Shown here: one piece after another, positions 12,695 to 25,543 of the stretch | Numbering within the stretch: position 1 is the first letter of the stretch | Layout of the letters: the number at the start of each line of letters is the position of its first letter | DNA from: Crotophaga sulcirostris | Taxonomy: Eukaryota; Chordata; Aves; Cuculiformes; Crotophagidae | Length of the DNA: 64,000 bases | Assembly (NCBI GenBank): GCA_013397455.1 | Contig: VYZB01000224.1 | Location: forward strand, 466,790-530,789 | Reading direction: 5' to 3' | Notes under the pieces: model-generated | Told to the model about the DNA's origin: nothing | Database searches by the model: none | Seen by the model: only the letters and a program-made list of their open reading frames with translations | Position numbers and translations under genes: made by a program

Positions 12695-15600
12695 TCCATG
12701 AGATTCTTCTTTTTAAGTCTTATAGTACTTATACTACTACTGGACAATTGTGGGTGAAAGATGGCTCTTTGATTAGGAAACTTTGCTTGCAGTGATTTTT
12801 ACTGAGGGTGATTTATGGATCTGATTTTTTTTTTTCCCACTCATATTTTTGGATATTTGAACTGTTGGTGGTTAGGACTTCTATGCTCCATTTCAGGATG
12901 GGATTAATCTGGAATTCAGTGAATTTTTTAGGACTTTGATTTAAAATTAGAAGGCACAATTGAGTACTATTTAGATTAAAATTACTAGTCCATTTCAATT
13001 TAGAGAAAATCCCTTATTATAGGAATACATATATGACAAAGTGATGTCAGATCAAAATTTTCATAGACCCTCTAGTTCATCTACTGCTTCATACAGTTTT
13101 TACTGTTCAAATGCACTCAGGAGTACCATGGATTTAAAACATTAAATAGAATTTAAGCTTAAACCACTCCCAATTGCATGGTTTTGTAGGAAGAAAAGCA
13201 AGGTGCTATGAAAACAGAGTTATGTAAAATGTGAACATTGCTATTTGTTTTAGTCGAGAACAATTAATATTGTTTTATAAAACCTGATACCAACTAGAAA
13301 CATGTATTAGTTGATTATTTACCAAAAAAAAAAATTATGAAGAAAAGCTTGTAGCAGAAATCACTGCAAAATCTTGATGGTCCCAACAGATTTTTTTTTT
13401 TGTCATTCTGGATGTGTACAAGAGAGCACTGCATCTTCCAGCAGTCCTGGATCAGATGAGAGCAGCAAGCAAGAAAAATCCAGTTAATCTGGCAGCCATA
13501 ATATGGCCATGATGCCATTAGGGAAACTACAGACAGGTCAACACTAAAAGTTGAAGCATTGCAGTTCTAATAAGCATCTGGGCAGAAATAGCTTCACATT
13601 TAGGCATATAATTGATAAAAATGTGTTTAATATATTTTCTGAATTAGGATGGAATGCCTCAATACTAAAGACTGAATTGAGAATGTAAATAAGATTACTT
13701 GTGGGTGCTTGATAGAATTCCTTTTAGCTAAGGTACTGAATATAACTCGTGTTTAAAAGAATCAGTATTAAATTCTCAAGAAATTATGCAGGCTCATTTG
13801 TTAATTATAGTCAGGGATCTGTGGACTGCTTGTGTTCAAGCTGTGCCATAAAGGGTGTGCTGGAGCAAAGGCTGTTGTAGATGATGTCAAAATAAGAAAT
13901 ATGTTTCCTGCTATGATTATTGGTGATGTTTACCAGTGATCACGTGGTCCCCCTTAAAATAAATACAGTTCATCATATTTCTTTTTTCAGAACAATTGGA
14001 AAGTATTTGCAATTTGAATTCACACTTATCTCCCATGTTAGGAAATTGTTTAGTTAGATTTTTTATATCGAGTTCATGAACTTTGTAAGTTTTGCCTTCC
14101 CAGCTCTCCAAGATACCTAGAACAGATGGGATGAAAGCCGTGTATGGTTGGTCAAATCAACATCTATATAACATTAATTCAGAATAATTCCAAAATATTT
14201 CCTGAATGAATCATAAATATTTACTGAGAGACTACCTCTCTTTTTTACTTAGAAATTTAGCTTATTAAATGAGTAATTACTCCTCCTTTTAGCAACAAAA
14301 CCTACCTTCCACTTCCATTTAGAATCCTCTAGTAAGGGACACGTTAATAGCAATCTCATGTGAGAATGCTCACATAGCATTTATTTGATGCTTGATTTCT
14401 TTGTAAGCCTCTGGGGAGAGATATGACCCTTTTTAATAATAATAAATAAATAAAAATAATATCGACCACTATGCTTACTTTTTGTCATTCGGCAATTGCT
14501 TTTCCTAATATTTAAACAGAACATTTGTGTTGCAGTTTGAGTGAATCCCATTCTGTTTTGTTCGTGTCCTTACTGAGAAGGCAGAATAACCAATGGCTGT
14601 CTTTTTTAAAAAAAAAAAATCTTATTTTTAGTTCCCTGGCTTTTCTTTTCCCGAGTCTAAGAATACTCTTTTATCATCAGCTTCACTTTCCCTACTTTTA
14701 ATCATTCTCTGTCATTCAGGGTTTTGAACTCTCTGCTTTCTTTGGTTTCTTTTTGAAGAGGGACGAAAATGGCGAAGCTGGGCCTTTAACAGTGTGAAAT
14801 AAAGGGAAGTACACTAATTGCTCATTTTACACATAATGCTCCTAATAATGACATTCAAGTCTGCATTTGCTTTCTTGTTACTGTTTTGAAGTATAATCTG
14901 TTATCCGAGCTATTGGAGTTGAGATAGTTATCCTCTGTTTTCTACTGTTTCTTCATATCTCATTATTTGTCTTTGTTTAAGTGCCTGTATATATCTTTAT
15001 TCAACTACATAATTGATGCCAGTCTAATTTTTTCAATTTATCAAGCTCTTATTATTATTCCTTTCCTGAAATATACTTAATGTTTCATTTCCCAACCTTT
15101 AAATAATTCATAAATTTGATTAGCTCACTGCCTCCTTTCAATTCTCCAGTCTAAGCCTTTACTTGAATCCCAAGAATCCCTAACTAGGATTTTCAAGGCC
15201 CAGTTCAAAACTCAATAGGCCAGTGTTGTTCCAGTTATCAATGATGTTTCACCTGAACTGGTATTTTTACTGGTTGTGCTTTTCCATGTAGTAGCTTGAC
15301 TAATCCCTGATCTTTATATATTTGCAAAGACTGTTTCAGGTGTTATTAAAACTTCCTGGGGAGACAACACGGTACACATCATCTCTTGTCAGTGTTAGAT
15401 CAGCTAAAAAGACTGAGACACATAGCTGGATGTAGTTGGAAGAATAATGTGGTGTAATGAATCTCTGTTGTGTCTCCTTTTGTCTGTAGACCATACACTG
15501 CTCATTTCCTGCTCAAAGACCTGGAGGAAGACCGTTATGGTAGCACTGTGATGGTAAGGTCTGTCTTTTCGGTTTCTCTGTGGACTTCATGGGCAGTTGG

Positions 15601-16209
15601 GACTGAAAGGGAGCGAGGAACCCAGGTGTCTCCACTATGAGCAGCAGCCACTCTTCCATGTGTTCCTGTCTGTGGTCGTTCCCCAGCACTGCAAGGCATT
15701 GCAGGGTGTGTGATCAGAGGTTCTTGCTTCTCACAAGCTTCACTGAAGAACTGCTTCAGCTGGCCATTCTGGTTCTGCATCCTTTTTTTATGAAGATCCT
15801 GCTTTCTACAACAAGATTTTTAGAAAGCAGAGGGTCTGGAGAGCTCTTTGCGTTCATAAGGGACCCAAACTCACGTTTTCCATGGTGAAAAGGACAGTCC
15901 TCTGTGTTCCTTTCTTGGCATCTTTCAGACAAGCCAGGAGTAGAGCAGTCATATGGGGGTTAGAGACTGGTCTCCATGTGTGTTTCCGGTGCTTAATTAG
16001 CGTAGAAGTGAACAAGGATCTCGCTGACAGTGAGAACATCTCAAGGCAACGTTACTTCCCCGAAAGCCCATGCATTACAGCCAGCTCCTTCCTCCCTGCT
16101 CTCTGCTGGAGCTTTGCTGCCAGTGGAAACAGTTTCAGCTGCTACAAGGAGAGGCAGCAATGCCCATGGATCTTCTCTGTGAACTACAGCACGAGGGCCT
16201 CCTTCCACG
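12695..16209. other. Unique AT-rich non-coding DNA with one exon-like segment
   Basis: Mostly AT-rich without recognisable repeats. AT-rich simple patches occur near 14430-14460. The exon-like segment at 15490-15553 is listed separately. 15600-16200 is less AT-rich and holds several chance frames. Confidence 0.55.
15490..15553 (+). other. Candidate internal exon (64 bp), product unknown
   Basis: Preceded by a pyrimidine-rich acceptor (tctccttttgtctgtag) and followed by a good donor (ATG|GTAAGG). One frame is open throughout and looks coding: PYTAHFLLKDLEEDRYGSTV plus Met, starting at the second base and ending on a whole codon. The other two frames contain stops. I do not recognise the peptide, and no flanking exon was found that joins in frame (the next candidate at 24702 would give an immediate stop). 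It may be a real exon, a lncRNA exon or a chance pseudo-exon. Confidence 0.22.
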
Positions 16210-16394
16210 TATCACAGTATCACAGCATTACAAGGTTGGAAAGGACCTCTGAGATCATCGAGTCCAACCTAGAACCCAGCACCAACACCAACCCATCATC
16301 TAAACCCTGGCACTGAGTGCCTCAGCCAATCTCCTCTTAAACACCTCCAGGGTTGGCGACTCCACCACCTCCCTGGGCAGCGCATTCCAATGGC
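16210..16394 (-). mobile_element. CR1 LINE, group B, 3' end
   Basis: Reverse-inserted; the tail TATCACAGTATCACAGCATT shows the group B octamer, then 'acaaggttggaaaggacctc', 'gagtccaacctagaaccc', and the last ORF2 codons to about 16394. Truncated just inside the ORF. Confidence 0.92.
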
Positions 16395-16396
16395 TG

Positions 16397-16438
16397 GATT
16401 ATGAAGACCAGATTAAGACGTCCAGATTATGAAGACCA
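16397..16438. repeat. 14-bp direct repeat beside a CR1 5' end
   Basis: GATTATGAAGACCA occurs exactly at 16397-16410 and again at 16425-16438 (period 28), immediately next to the truncated 5' end of the group B copy. Confidence 0.8.
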
Positions 16439-19400
16439 CCAGGTCAGGCCATAATGTCTTATCACCGCTGGTGCAGATAATTTGTGTTGGTCCTCCGTTA
16501 GTTTTTGGGGAGGAGTTTGTGGCGTTTTAACACCTTCCTCAGAACAACTTTCCCCACCAGCCCATGATAACTGGGACTCTTTGCTGGTCCTTCTTAATAA
16601 AGCTTTGGTGCCTTCCCCTCTTTATGGCAGCTCTTGCCAATAAATCCACTTACTGAAGATACACAAGTCAATTGTTAGGCAAAGCACACTTGGCTTTGTC
16701 ATCTGTTTTGTCTTCCACAAATGATTTATTTTGATTTCTTTAAGGTTTTCTTACTGTTAGGACTCTGCTAAACACATTAGGATGACTCTACCCTGCAGGA
16801 TGAAACAGCAAAAACACCAGGTATGGTCTTGATAGCTAATTTTTCCTGTTCTATGTCTGAATCTTGAACTTGCCAATTAAAGTCTGACTTGTGAGGTAGA
16901 AGATTTGAGTGAAGGAACATGCTGTGGGACTCCAGAGCAGCTGGAGGAAGGAGGGAAGCATGGCTGAGTTAAAATACGCTTTGTTCAGGTGTCTGTTGTT
17001 AAAATGAAGTGACAGCTAATTGGGCTGCTAGCTTGTAAACAGGTTAGGCAGATAGGGGAAAAAAACAACCAAACAGGCTAGGCTAGAAATAAGAGTTATT
17101 GTGGCTTGCAGCCTCTTTGAAGTAGAGTAACAATGAAAAAAAAAATCACAAACATAAAAAAGGAGTTTTTCTGTTTTAATTTCTTGGGTTTTTTTTTCAC
17201 CACTAGACATGCTTCCAGGAAATTTGAACTTCATGGGCAAAATTATTCTTCATATTAAACGGATCAAAAAGATGACAAGGATTTCCATACACCCTAAAGA
17301 GGTAAAGAAATTTTACCAGAAGCTTTGGCAAGTAAATAATAACAGGATTTGAGCATAATACAGTGAAAAACTTTTTTCAGATAAAATCTGGGCTGGCTGG
17401 TTTTGAAAAACTGAAGTGATGGCTCCAAAAGTTTGACAACACCCTTAAGGAAAAATGGAAAAATCAATACAGCTATTGGAAAGAACTCTTTTGAGCTTTC
17501 AGGAGCATAAAGATTAATTTTGTTTTGCTGTCTTCCTATAGTTCTTCTTAGCTATTTCCATGTTAATGCCACAGGGCTTTTAGATTTTTGGAAGTTAACT
17601 GAGATTGTTGCTTTACTTCTACTTAGACCAGCAACAATACAATTTTCAAATGAGTAGAAGCTAGTTTGAGACCAGACTTAGTCCATTTCAGTAGGATTTA
17701 GGAACTTGGGTGAATAGAAAAACTCAGTCTAAGCTGGTTTTAATATATTTTTCCCCTATTAGCGTAATAATTATCTCTAATCACAACGTAGTATTATAGT
17801 CCCCAGGAAGAAGCTCTATCAATAACTGCCTTGGATTGATTAGGAATTCCTGGTGTAATAGCCAGAGGTGTTGCCAAACTGCCCGCATCGCCTGGAACAT
17901 TTTCAGAATGAAATAACTCCCAGAGAGCAGGGAGTGTTCTTGCACATCTTTCTTAGCTTATGCTCAGAACGAGCATCAGCATTATTTCCAATTTGGAGCT
18001 TGAATAATACCGGGGAAGAGGTATATCTTTGGAGCCCTGGTTTCTGCCAGCAGTTTGGGAGATGAATATTTTCCATCACTCACATAAGTTTTCTATTAAC
18101 TTTACTGGAATAAAGTGAGCTGGGCCTTTAATCAATAATGTAAGAAGTCCTTACATTAGTGAAGAATTAAGTAAGCATTTTCTGCCGCTTTTGTATGTGC
18201 CACAGGTATGCCCACAGATCAAATGAAGTATTAATCAGTTAAATGTTAGCAATATATTTAAGAAAATTCCTTACTAACATCTCTAATTGGTCATGGACCA
18301 GTTCAGACCTTTATGCAAAGAAAGCAGTTAAATTTGGGGGATTTTATGGCTCTGGATTGCCACTCAAACAGCAGTGCTTTCTTGCTCTATTTCATCTTCT
18401 CTGCAACACCTCTTTCAGGTCTTTGTGTTCTATAATAAATAAGGATACTGGAAGTTATCCTAGATATAAAATTTCTACCCCGTACTATTTGCAGGCAGCT
18501 AGCATATTAAATTAATATAAACAAGTTTGAGCAAACATATCACCAGGAAGCATTTATGCCCACCATAGCATGTGGTACCATCACAACTTTAAGTGATGCT
18601 GAAACAGTGGGGATGAGCTTAATCAGACAGGTTTCTTTAATATGATAACTTTGTTTGAACCCATATGTTCTCCTGCAGTTGAATACAGGAAAGAATGAAA
18701 CTGTCAGGACACTGATTGGCCTTAATGTCCCTGACCAGCTTCACCTGGGACTCCCACCCACACCTGCTGTCCCAGGCCTGGGGCTTGTTCCTTCCCTCAG
18801 CTGTGTTATAGGAGAGCTGCCTTTCCCCTGGAGATTCTGCAGACTCACGCTCTGAGCAGCTTCTCTCCTAAGCAGACTCTTTAAATGTAGCCTTATCTCC
18901 AGCCTCAACTCTGGCTTGGCCTCCTTTTGTTTTCTGCATCCTCTTGCAGAGCTTGGGGCTCTCAGTGGAACCTGCTGCAGGGACCGACTGCCCACCTGGC
19001 TCAGGTACTGGGATTTGTGCTGAAAACTTTCAGACATATTGAAATGTTGAGTTTCAGGGGAAAAAACTATGAAAAACACTTTTTTTCCCCTTGGTCTGTG
19101 TTTATCATGATGTTAAGAGACTTCAAAATGACACTTCAGTCCAAAAAGCAAAAATAGATTTTTAAAATCTGTGGAGGTGATCCATGAGACCTGCTCTGAG
19201 ACCTTTAAAGAAAGTGACAATTTTTAGGTAGCTCAACTTTTGTGCATTCAAATTTTCGCCTGGGAAAAACTTTTGTAACTCTTGTCTAAAAAGCAGTCGA
19301 TCTGTAGGTCTGATATAGAAAGAAAAGTGGGTAATAATGGTTGTAAGAACTTGACCCAGAGAAATAAAACAATTCCACTGGAAGAAAACAGTAAGTGTAT

Positions 19401-19957
19401 GGCAGAACTGGGATGAGAAAACAGTTTGTTTTTTTTTTCCCAGTAAAACAGGTTGTGCTGCAGTTTGGATTGAGAATAGTTTGTTTTCAGTTGGCACTTG
19501 GTTATTTGATTCATGGATCTTGGTAACACTATTCATTGTTTTGAAATTGTATATATGTATATTTACTGAGTTTTTAATAGCAGGTAATTTCATATTTATA
19601 TGTGAAGTAGGCAAGAAATATTTCTAAGAATGTAGTGGATGGCAGCTGGCATGGCCACCTTGGACTTGTTTGCAGGTGTTTCAGTAAGCTGAGATTCTGT
19701 GAATAACCTGTTCTGAGCAGCAGTAGAGGGCCATTTCGTTATTCCCTTCTCCAAAGATCTCAAAGTGCACCTATGTGTCATGGAATAAAAAAGCATGTTT
19801 CTCCCATGGACAGTATTTTTTTCTCTGTCAGCATGGTTCCACTGATTTCAAAGGAGTTGCTTTGGTTTCAGAATGTGCTGGAATTATACTTAGCATTTGG
19901 GAGAGCTCTTTGAAAATAAACTTTTTAATGTCCTTTTACTGCTGTTCATGAAATACG
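16439..19957. other. Unique AT-rich non-coding DNA
   Basis: No gene or repeat recognised. Holds the inverted repeat at 18136-18158. 18700-18990 is relatively GC-rich with no identifiable content. The minus-strand 150-codon frame at 19162-19614 has no recognisable domain and compositional bias typical of chance. Confidence 0.55.
18136..18158. repeat. Short perfect inverted repeat
   Basis: TAATGTAAG, five-base spacer (AAGTC), CTTACATTA: two perfect 9-bp arms. Could be a dimeric protein-binding site or chance. Confidence 0.75.
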
Positions 19958-20369
19958 AATCATAGAATGGTTTGGGTTGGAAGGGACTTCAAAGCCCCTC
20001 CAGTCCCACCCCCTGCCATGGGCAGGGACACCTCCCACTGGGTCAGGGGGCTCCAAGCCCCATCCAACCTGGCCTGGAACACCTCCAGGGATGGGGCAGC
20101 CACCACTGCTCTGGGCAACCTGGGCCAGGGCCTCTCCACCCTCACATTAAAATATTTCTTCCTAAGATCTCATCTAAATTTCTTCTCTTTCAGCTTAAAA
20201 CTGCTCCCATTTTCCTGTCCCTGCACTCCCTGATCCAGAGCCCCTCCCCAGCTTTCCTGGAGCCCCTTTCAGCACTGGAGGCTGCTCTAAGGTCTCCCCG
20301 CAGCCTTCTCCTCTCCAGGCTGAACAACCCCAGCTCTCTCAGCCTGTCCTCACAGCAGAGGTGCTCCAT
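19958..20369 (-). mobile_element. CR1 LINE, group A, 5'-truncated
   Basis: Reverse-inserted, about 410 bp. Tail AATCATAGAATGG, the group A 3' UTR, the ORF2 C-terminus (complement of 'ctctcaggctggaga...') and 'agcctgtcctcacagcagag' at the 5' end. Intact enough to act as a reference for the gapped copy at 23946. Confidence 0.94.
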
Positions 20370-23300
20370 AGGCTCTCATATGTTGTGATTATTGAGCATT
20401 TAACCATTAATGAGGTGTGTTGAAGGAATGAAGAGCAATGCAAAAATAACCCCCACATTGCAAAGTAATGGCTGCAGTAATTTTTTTATGTTTCTAACTT
20501 TTCATCAACTGATCTGAAATAAGAAGCTTGCATGGGTTTCAATCAGGAATATTATATTTACGATTATATTCCAGTGTTCTGGAAGCAATGTACTTTAGTG
20601 GTTAGGACTTGTTCAAAGCTGGCCTAAGCATATGCTGAAACAGAAATGAGAGCAGCCTAAATTACCTTGTATGATGTGTTTTTGCTGGAAATAATGGAGA
20701 TGTTTCTTTCTGCCTTACAGGCACTTAAATGTATGAGAACCCAAATCAAAATATTCTTTCTACCCACTAGCATTGTCTAAAGTAAATCATGTTATCGGTT
20801 GTCTGTCTAGTGAAAGACTGGTTTCAAATAACTAAAGAGAAAACCAAATTATTTTACCATCAAAATGCTGAGGTGCAGAATAGCAGAATTTTGTTGCTCA
20901 AGAGCAATTCCTGCTAACCTTACTGATGTTTAAAGCTGACACGATTTTTTTTCCCAAATCCTATTAAATCTTTTTTTGACCCTGAAAGAGGCAAATGCTC
21001 CAGGAAGCTTAAAAGATGACGCTGTTTCTGCACTGCACTGCTATTATTTAGACTTTTTCAAAGTTTGTTTTTGAATAAAAATCAAAAGGAATGCTTTCTT
21101 TTACAAAATATAAAGACTTGGGGCTCTGTTTCCTCACATTTCATATTTTTTTTATTGAATAGTTTGGCTTCCTTCAAAAATAATGTATGACATACTATGA
21201 AAATTATAGTGACATCACATTGGGAAGCTTTCCTTGTAAACACAGATTAATTATAATTTTCCTTTTAAAATGCCCTTTTCCCACCAAGGTGTCAAAAAAA
21301 AATGTTCAGGGTAGCTCAAATGTGTTCTTACTCTTTGTCTCATAAGTTGTGGTGGAGGATGGGGCATTGCATTATACCTTGTGGAATGAATGACTTTTCT
21401 TAAATAATAATCTGGAGTAAAACTTCAGTGTCCCCCACACTTGGTGGAGGCAGAGGTGTTCTATAAGAGATGGAGAATGCGTGGATTTAGCTCTACTTCT
21501 GCTGCAGTGGTTGAGCTCATCTGTGAATGATGGTGGAAACGAAGGTCTGCAGGCATTTGCATGGTGCTACCAAAAAAAAAAAAAAAAAAAGCCAGACTGG
21601 TTCTTAATGCTGTCACATCTTTTGAGGGCTTTAATGTTGTGGTGAAGCCAGTGAGCAGGCTCACTGTGGCTGCTGGAAAGTCCCAGCTGCTGTGTTCCAC
21701 CAAGTCCTGGCATCATGTATGTGGGAACTGATGTGTCCACCAGGCTTTCTGCCTCCTTGTTTCTGCAGGTCCTTGGTCTCCTCGTGACCCTGGGTGGCCT
21801 GCAGACTTGTGTGACCAGAGGGCAAAGGAAGGGAGATGCCAGCAATGTAGTGGATTTCTTTCAGTGTGTCTTTTGGGGGGCAGACTGTCACTAAGCATTT
21901 ATAGTAAGGTAGATTTTAGAAAGAGGCCTCTTGCAAAAGCTTACTGTTTCTGTCAACACTTGGCACTCAAGCAATGTCCATTCTTGAGCAGAGATCAAAA
22001 ATAAACACTTTACAAAGATGCAGACGTATTGGCCAAAGACTTCAATTGATCTGGTTGCATTTCAGTAATGAATGCTGATGTAATTTTCAGTAGCTCCATA
22101 CTTGCCCATTTCTATGCCCTTGACACCTTAAACAGAAGTTGCTTTGGTTGTCCAAGGGTGCTCAGTGTGCGTCAACGACATCTGATCTGCCAGTCTTCCA
22201 TGACACTTCATAGCGGAAGCCCCAGGGCCAGCACTCAATAGATGGGTGGCTAAAACAGACAACATATCTGAGTTTTCCATGGAGAGATGAGTGGAGCGTA
22301 AGCGTGGAATTGTCTTGGGTTTGTGGTTCCAAGGGAAGTACAAAAGCAAAAGATGAAGAAGATGCAGGTTTAAATACAAGTCGAAGGATTAGTGCAGAAG
22401 GCTTGAGTGTACTTGCTTAGGATTTCTCATGGGGTTAAAAAGCAAATGTGCTTTGAATTCTCTTCTTTTAAAGATAGATGCTGTCTTTTCAGATGTTTCA
22501 TCTCCATGTTCCGTGGTTTCTGGCTAGGCTAGCTGCCTGGTGATTACATTGCTCGTTGCTGATGTTGTTTTCCTGAGGGATGACTGTTTAACAGATTTCT
22601 GTCACTTTAGCTCGTGGCTTTCTCTGGATTTGCTTCTCAGAAGAAGGTGGCAAAAGCATGGCTGAGGTTAATCTTAGGTGTTTATGAACCTTCTTGGTCC
22701 AAGTGTATACCAAAGCATTACAAAAAGATCTCAATGGAGGATAAGGAGTAATAGAGAAGGACAAATGAAGTACAAAGGCACAAGCAATCATAAAGCAACT
22801 TCTATTGGTCAGACTTCCCTGCTAAGTTGCTTTAAATAAATCTCCTGTATTACATCTCAAAGGACTTCACTACATTTTATACTTTATCACTACTCTCAGT
22901 TATGCCTTGAATTAAACAGCGTTTTTGCAGGCTAATAGTAATGAGCAATTAGTGGTCGCTCTCCATCCCCTTCCCCCACCTTTTTTTTTTCTTCAAATCA
23001 ACTGCAAAATAAAACCTTGTGTGCAGTAGAAGTAGACATAAATGAGAATATCTTGTTTTTGCAATGTCAAGCGTCTAGGAGAAAGGCCAAGACAGATGAT
23101 ATGAGACACTTTGACATGAGAGAGGATTATTCTGCCACTTTGCAAATACTTTGATACCAGAAAACAGCCATAAGTGAAATGCAAATTCTTAACTGTAGCT
23201 ATTAATGTGAATTAGAATTTATACTGACACAAGCAAGAAAAAGAAACTTTGTCTGCTACATATACTGCATTCCTGTTCATGCTGAGGTTACATTTTTGTG

Positions 23301-23945
23301 GGTGATTTGCAGAGTCACCTGCTGAAATTAAAAATAATTTGAAGTGATAAATGTAGTAGAGAAAATGTGTTCTCCTTTGGGGACTTTCTGCAGTCAGAGA
23401 GAAAAATAATGGTTTGTCCAAGTGTGCACCTTATTCTGATGGGATGGTGTGTGTCAGAGGGAAAGGATGAAGGTTCTCCATCTGATTCCTAGCTGGAAGT
23501 GTCTGCAGGAGGGATATCTGCACGTCACTTGATGGCAGCTTCACCAGACCAGGTAGAGTGCGTGGTCTTATAGACCTGATAGCCATTCCCTGCCTGATGG
23601 TGACCACCTTGAAATAACAGGCTGGCACACAGAAGTAGGAACAGCAGCGTTACATTTGCTTGCTAAAAACTCTTGTACAGAAAATGTGGAAACCATGTGT
23701 AAATACTATGTCATAACCAAGGAAACATTATCATGCTGCAGTGGAAGATCACTTGGCTACCTCCTCCTAATACCTCTTAGTGCCTTCCTATTGTCTTCCC
23801 TTGGGAGCCTCACACCAGTAGGATACCAAACTTATGAAATCTAGACGGATTTTTAATGGAAGTTAAATTATTGCTTACATGCCCTCTTTATCTGGTTGTC
23901 TTTAAGATCATTATTGTAAAACAATATTCTTCCAACATTTTATAA
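20370..23945. other. Unique AT-rich non-coding DNA
   Basis: No gene recognised. Contains a run of 19 A at 21572-21590, without an upstream AATAAA, flanking duplication or recognisable transcript, so it is not called a processed pseudogene. A T tract lies at about 22981-22990. Confidence 0.55.
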
Positions 23946-24280
23946 TAGAATCCTAGAACGGTTTGGGTTGGAAGAGACCTGAAGCCCATCCAGTNNNNNN
24001 NNNNNNNNNNNNNNNNNNNNNNNNNNNNNNNNNNNNNNNNNNNNNNNNNNNNNNNNNNNNNNNNNNNNNNNNNNNNNNNNNNNNNNNNNNNNNNNNNNNN
24101 NNNNNNNNNNNNNNNNNNNNNNNNNNNNNNNNNNNNNNNNNNNNNNNNNNNNNNCCTCTTTCAGCTTAAAACTGTTCTCCGTTTTCCTATCCCTACCTTC
24201 CCTCATCAAGAGCCCCTCCCCAGCTTTCCTGGAGCCCCTTTCAGTACTGGAGGCTGCTCTGAGGTCTCCCAGAGCCTTCT
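23946..24280 (-). mobile_element. CR1 LINE, group A, interrupted by an assembly gap
   Basis: Reverse-inserted. Tail and first 3' UTR bases at 23946-23994, N run, then the ORF2 C-terminal part (ctctttcagcttaaaactg ... ggaggctgctctgaggtc) to about 24280. Laid on the copy at 19958, the missing part is about 179 bp against 160 N, so one element simply spans the gap. Confidence 0.92.
23995..24154. other. Assembly gap, 160 N
   Basis: Undetermined bases within a CR1 copy. Confidence 0.99.
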
Positions 24281-25433
24281 GACATCAATCACGTCATTGA
24301 TTGATTTACCAGCATCAGCTGGACTCTGGAGAACTATAGTTAGAGACTGGGTCTCCAAGGAAGCTCTAAAAAAAGGTCCTGCTGTCATGAGCACTTTTTA
24401 AATTTCCAGTAATATGAGAAAAAACTTTACAAATCTGAGCGAGTTGTCCAGGTTGGTTTGTTTCTTCCTCGTTTTTCTTTCTTAATTTGTACAAAAAAGG
24501 TCTTAATACTTGACAAAACTCATCTAGAGGTTTTGGTAATAGAAATAAACCAGCACTAAGGTGGTCGGTGTAGCTGCCAGAACACGCAAGAAGTCCAACA
24601 ACTGGTTGACATACACAATATATCAAAAATAGTGCAGAGAGAAATTGAGATGATCCTTATCATACATAATTTCCTTGGCTTTTTTTTTTTTTTCTCCACA
24701 GTGAGAAACTTTTGCCAGAAGATAGAAAATCTGGTTTCTCCTATTACCACAAATCACAGGCAACCCTCTGTTGAGGTAAGTCTCTAAAATATTAATAGTT
24801 ATAATTATCGATAATTAAAATAATTTGCTGGCAATCTGCCTGTCAATTTCTATCTGTCAGCAATTGATTACTTCCTAAAAAACCCCTGTTGTAGCTGCTT
24901 TATTTTTTCCTTTTTGTGTGCCATTCTGAAATAATTAGGAATTATAAATTAAAACAACATGTCATCATAAATATTAAAGTGAAACCATTTCAAAGATCAA
25001 CAATATCATGTCACAACTTGAATGGAAAAAATATTTCTTTAATAACAAACTCCCTTTAGAAATCTGAAAATATCCTAATCTTAATTCTTACTCATCTCTG
25101 GCTGTCCAATATTAATTTCCAATTGTATTTGCTTTTATGCTTGAATGCTTGTGCTGCATTTTAATAAATTCTAGCCCTTTTCTATGTCTTTAAAAATGTA
25201 TTTCTTATGTGCTAGCGTCACAGTCTTCCCGTAAACATAATTTTTCAATGTGACTTTTTAGGTTCATTTATTTTACATGAATAAATAAAACTGCAAAAGT
25301 AATCTTTTTAATGATACCTCAAGACATGAAAAATACCTTGTAAGGTAAGATAAGGCTCTTAATGAGTTGTCGTTTGTGACGTGGGGTCATAGGAGGTGAG
25401 GTGACATTTCAATGAAACTATAGATTATTGATT
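24281..25433. other. Unique AT-rich DNA with one exon-like segment
   Basis: No repeat recognised; the exon-like segment 24702-24775 is listed separately. 24780-25330 is very AT-rich. Confidence 0.55.
24702..24775 (+). other. Candidate internal exon (74 bp), product unknown
   Basis: A long T tract plus CTCCACAG forms a strong acceptor, and GAG|GTAAGT is a near-consensus donor. One frame is open across it (RNFCQKIENLVSPITT..., 24 codons after two leading bases), ending on a whole codon. The other frames have stops. The peptide is not recognised. Phase allows joining to 33167-33230. It could equally be a lncRNA exon or a pseudo-exon. Confidence 0.22.
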
Positions 25434-25543
25434 ATCATAGAGCCATAGACCCATGGAGTGATTTGGGTTGGAAGGGACCTTAAAGATCACCCAGTTCCAA
25501 CCCCTTTGTGGCAGGCAGGGACACCTCCCACTGGACCAGGTTG
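25434..25543 (-). mobile_element. CR1 LINE, group A, short 3' end
   Basis: Reverse-inserted; tail ATCATAGAGCCATAGACCCA, then 'gatttgggttggaagggacc', ending in 'ccactggaccaggttg'. About 110 bp, more diverged than other group A copies. Confidence 0.88.

Noticed and set aside
19162..19614. 150-codon minus-strand open frame
   Set aside because: No domain, biased composition, and no supporting signals.
21572..21590. Run of 19 A, as at the end of a retroposed transcript
   Set aside because: No AATAAA upstream, no recognisable transcript or flanking duplication, and the sequence before it is unique.
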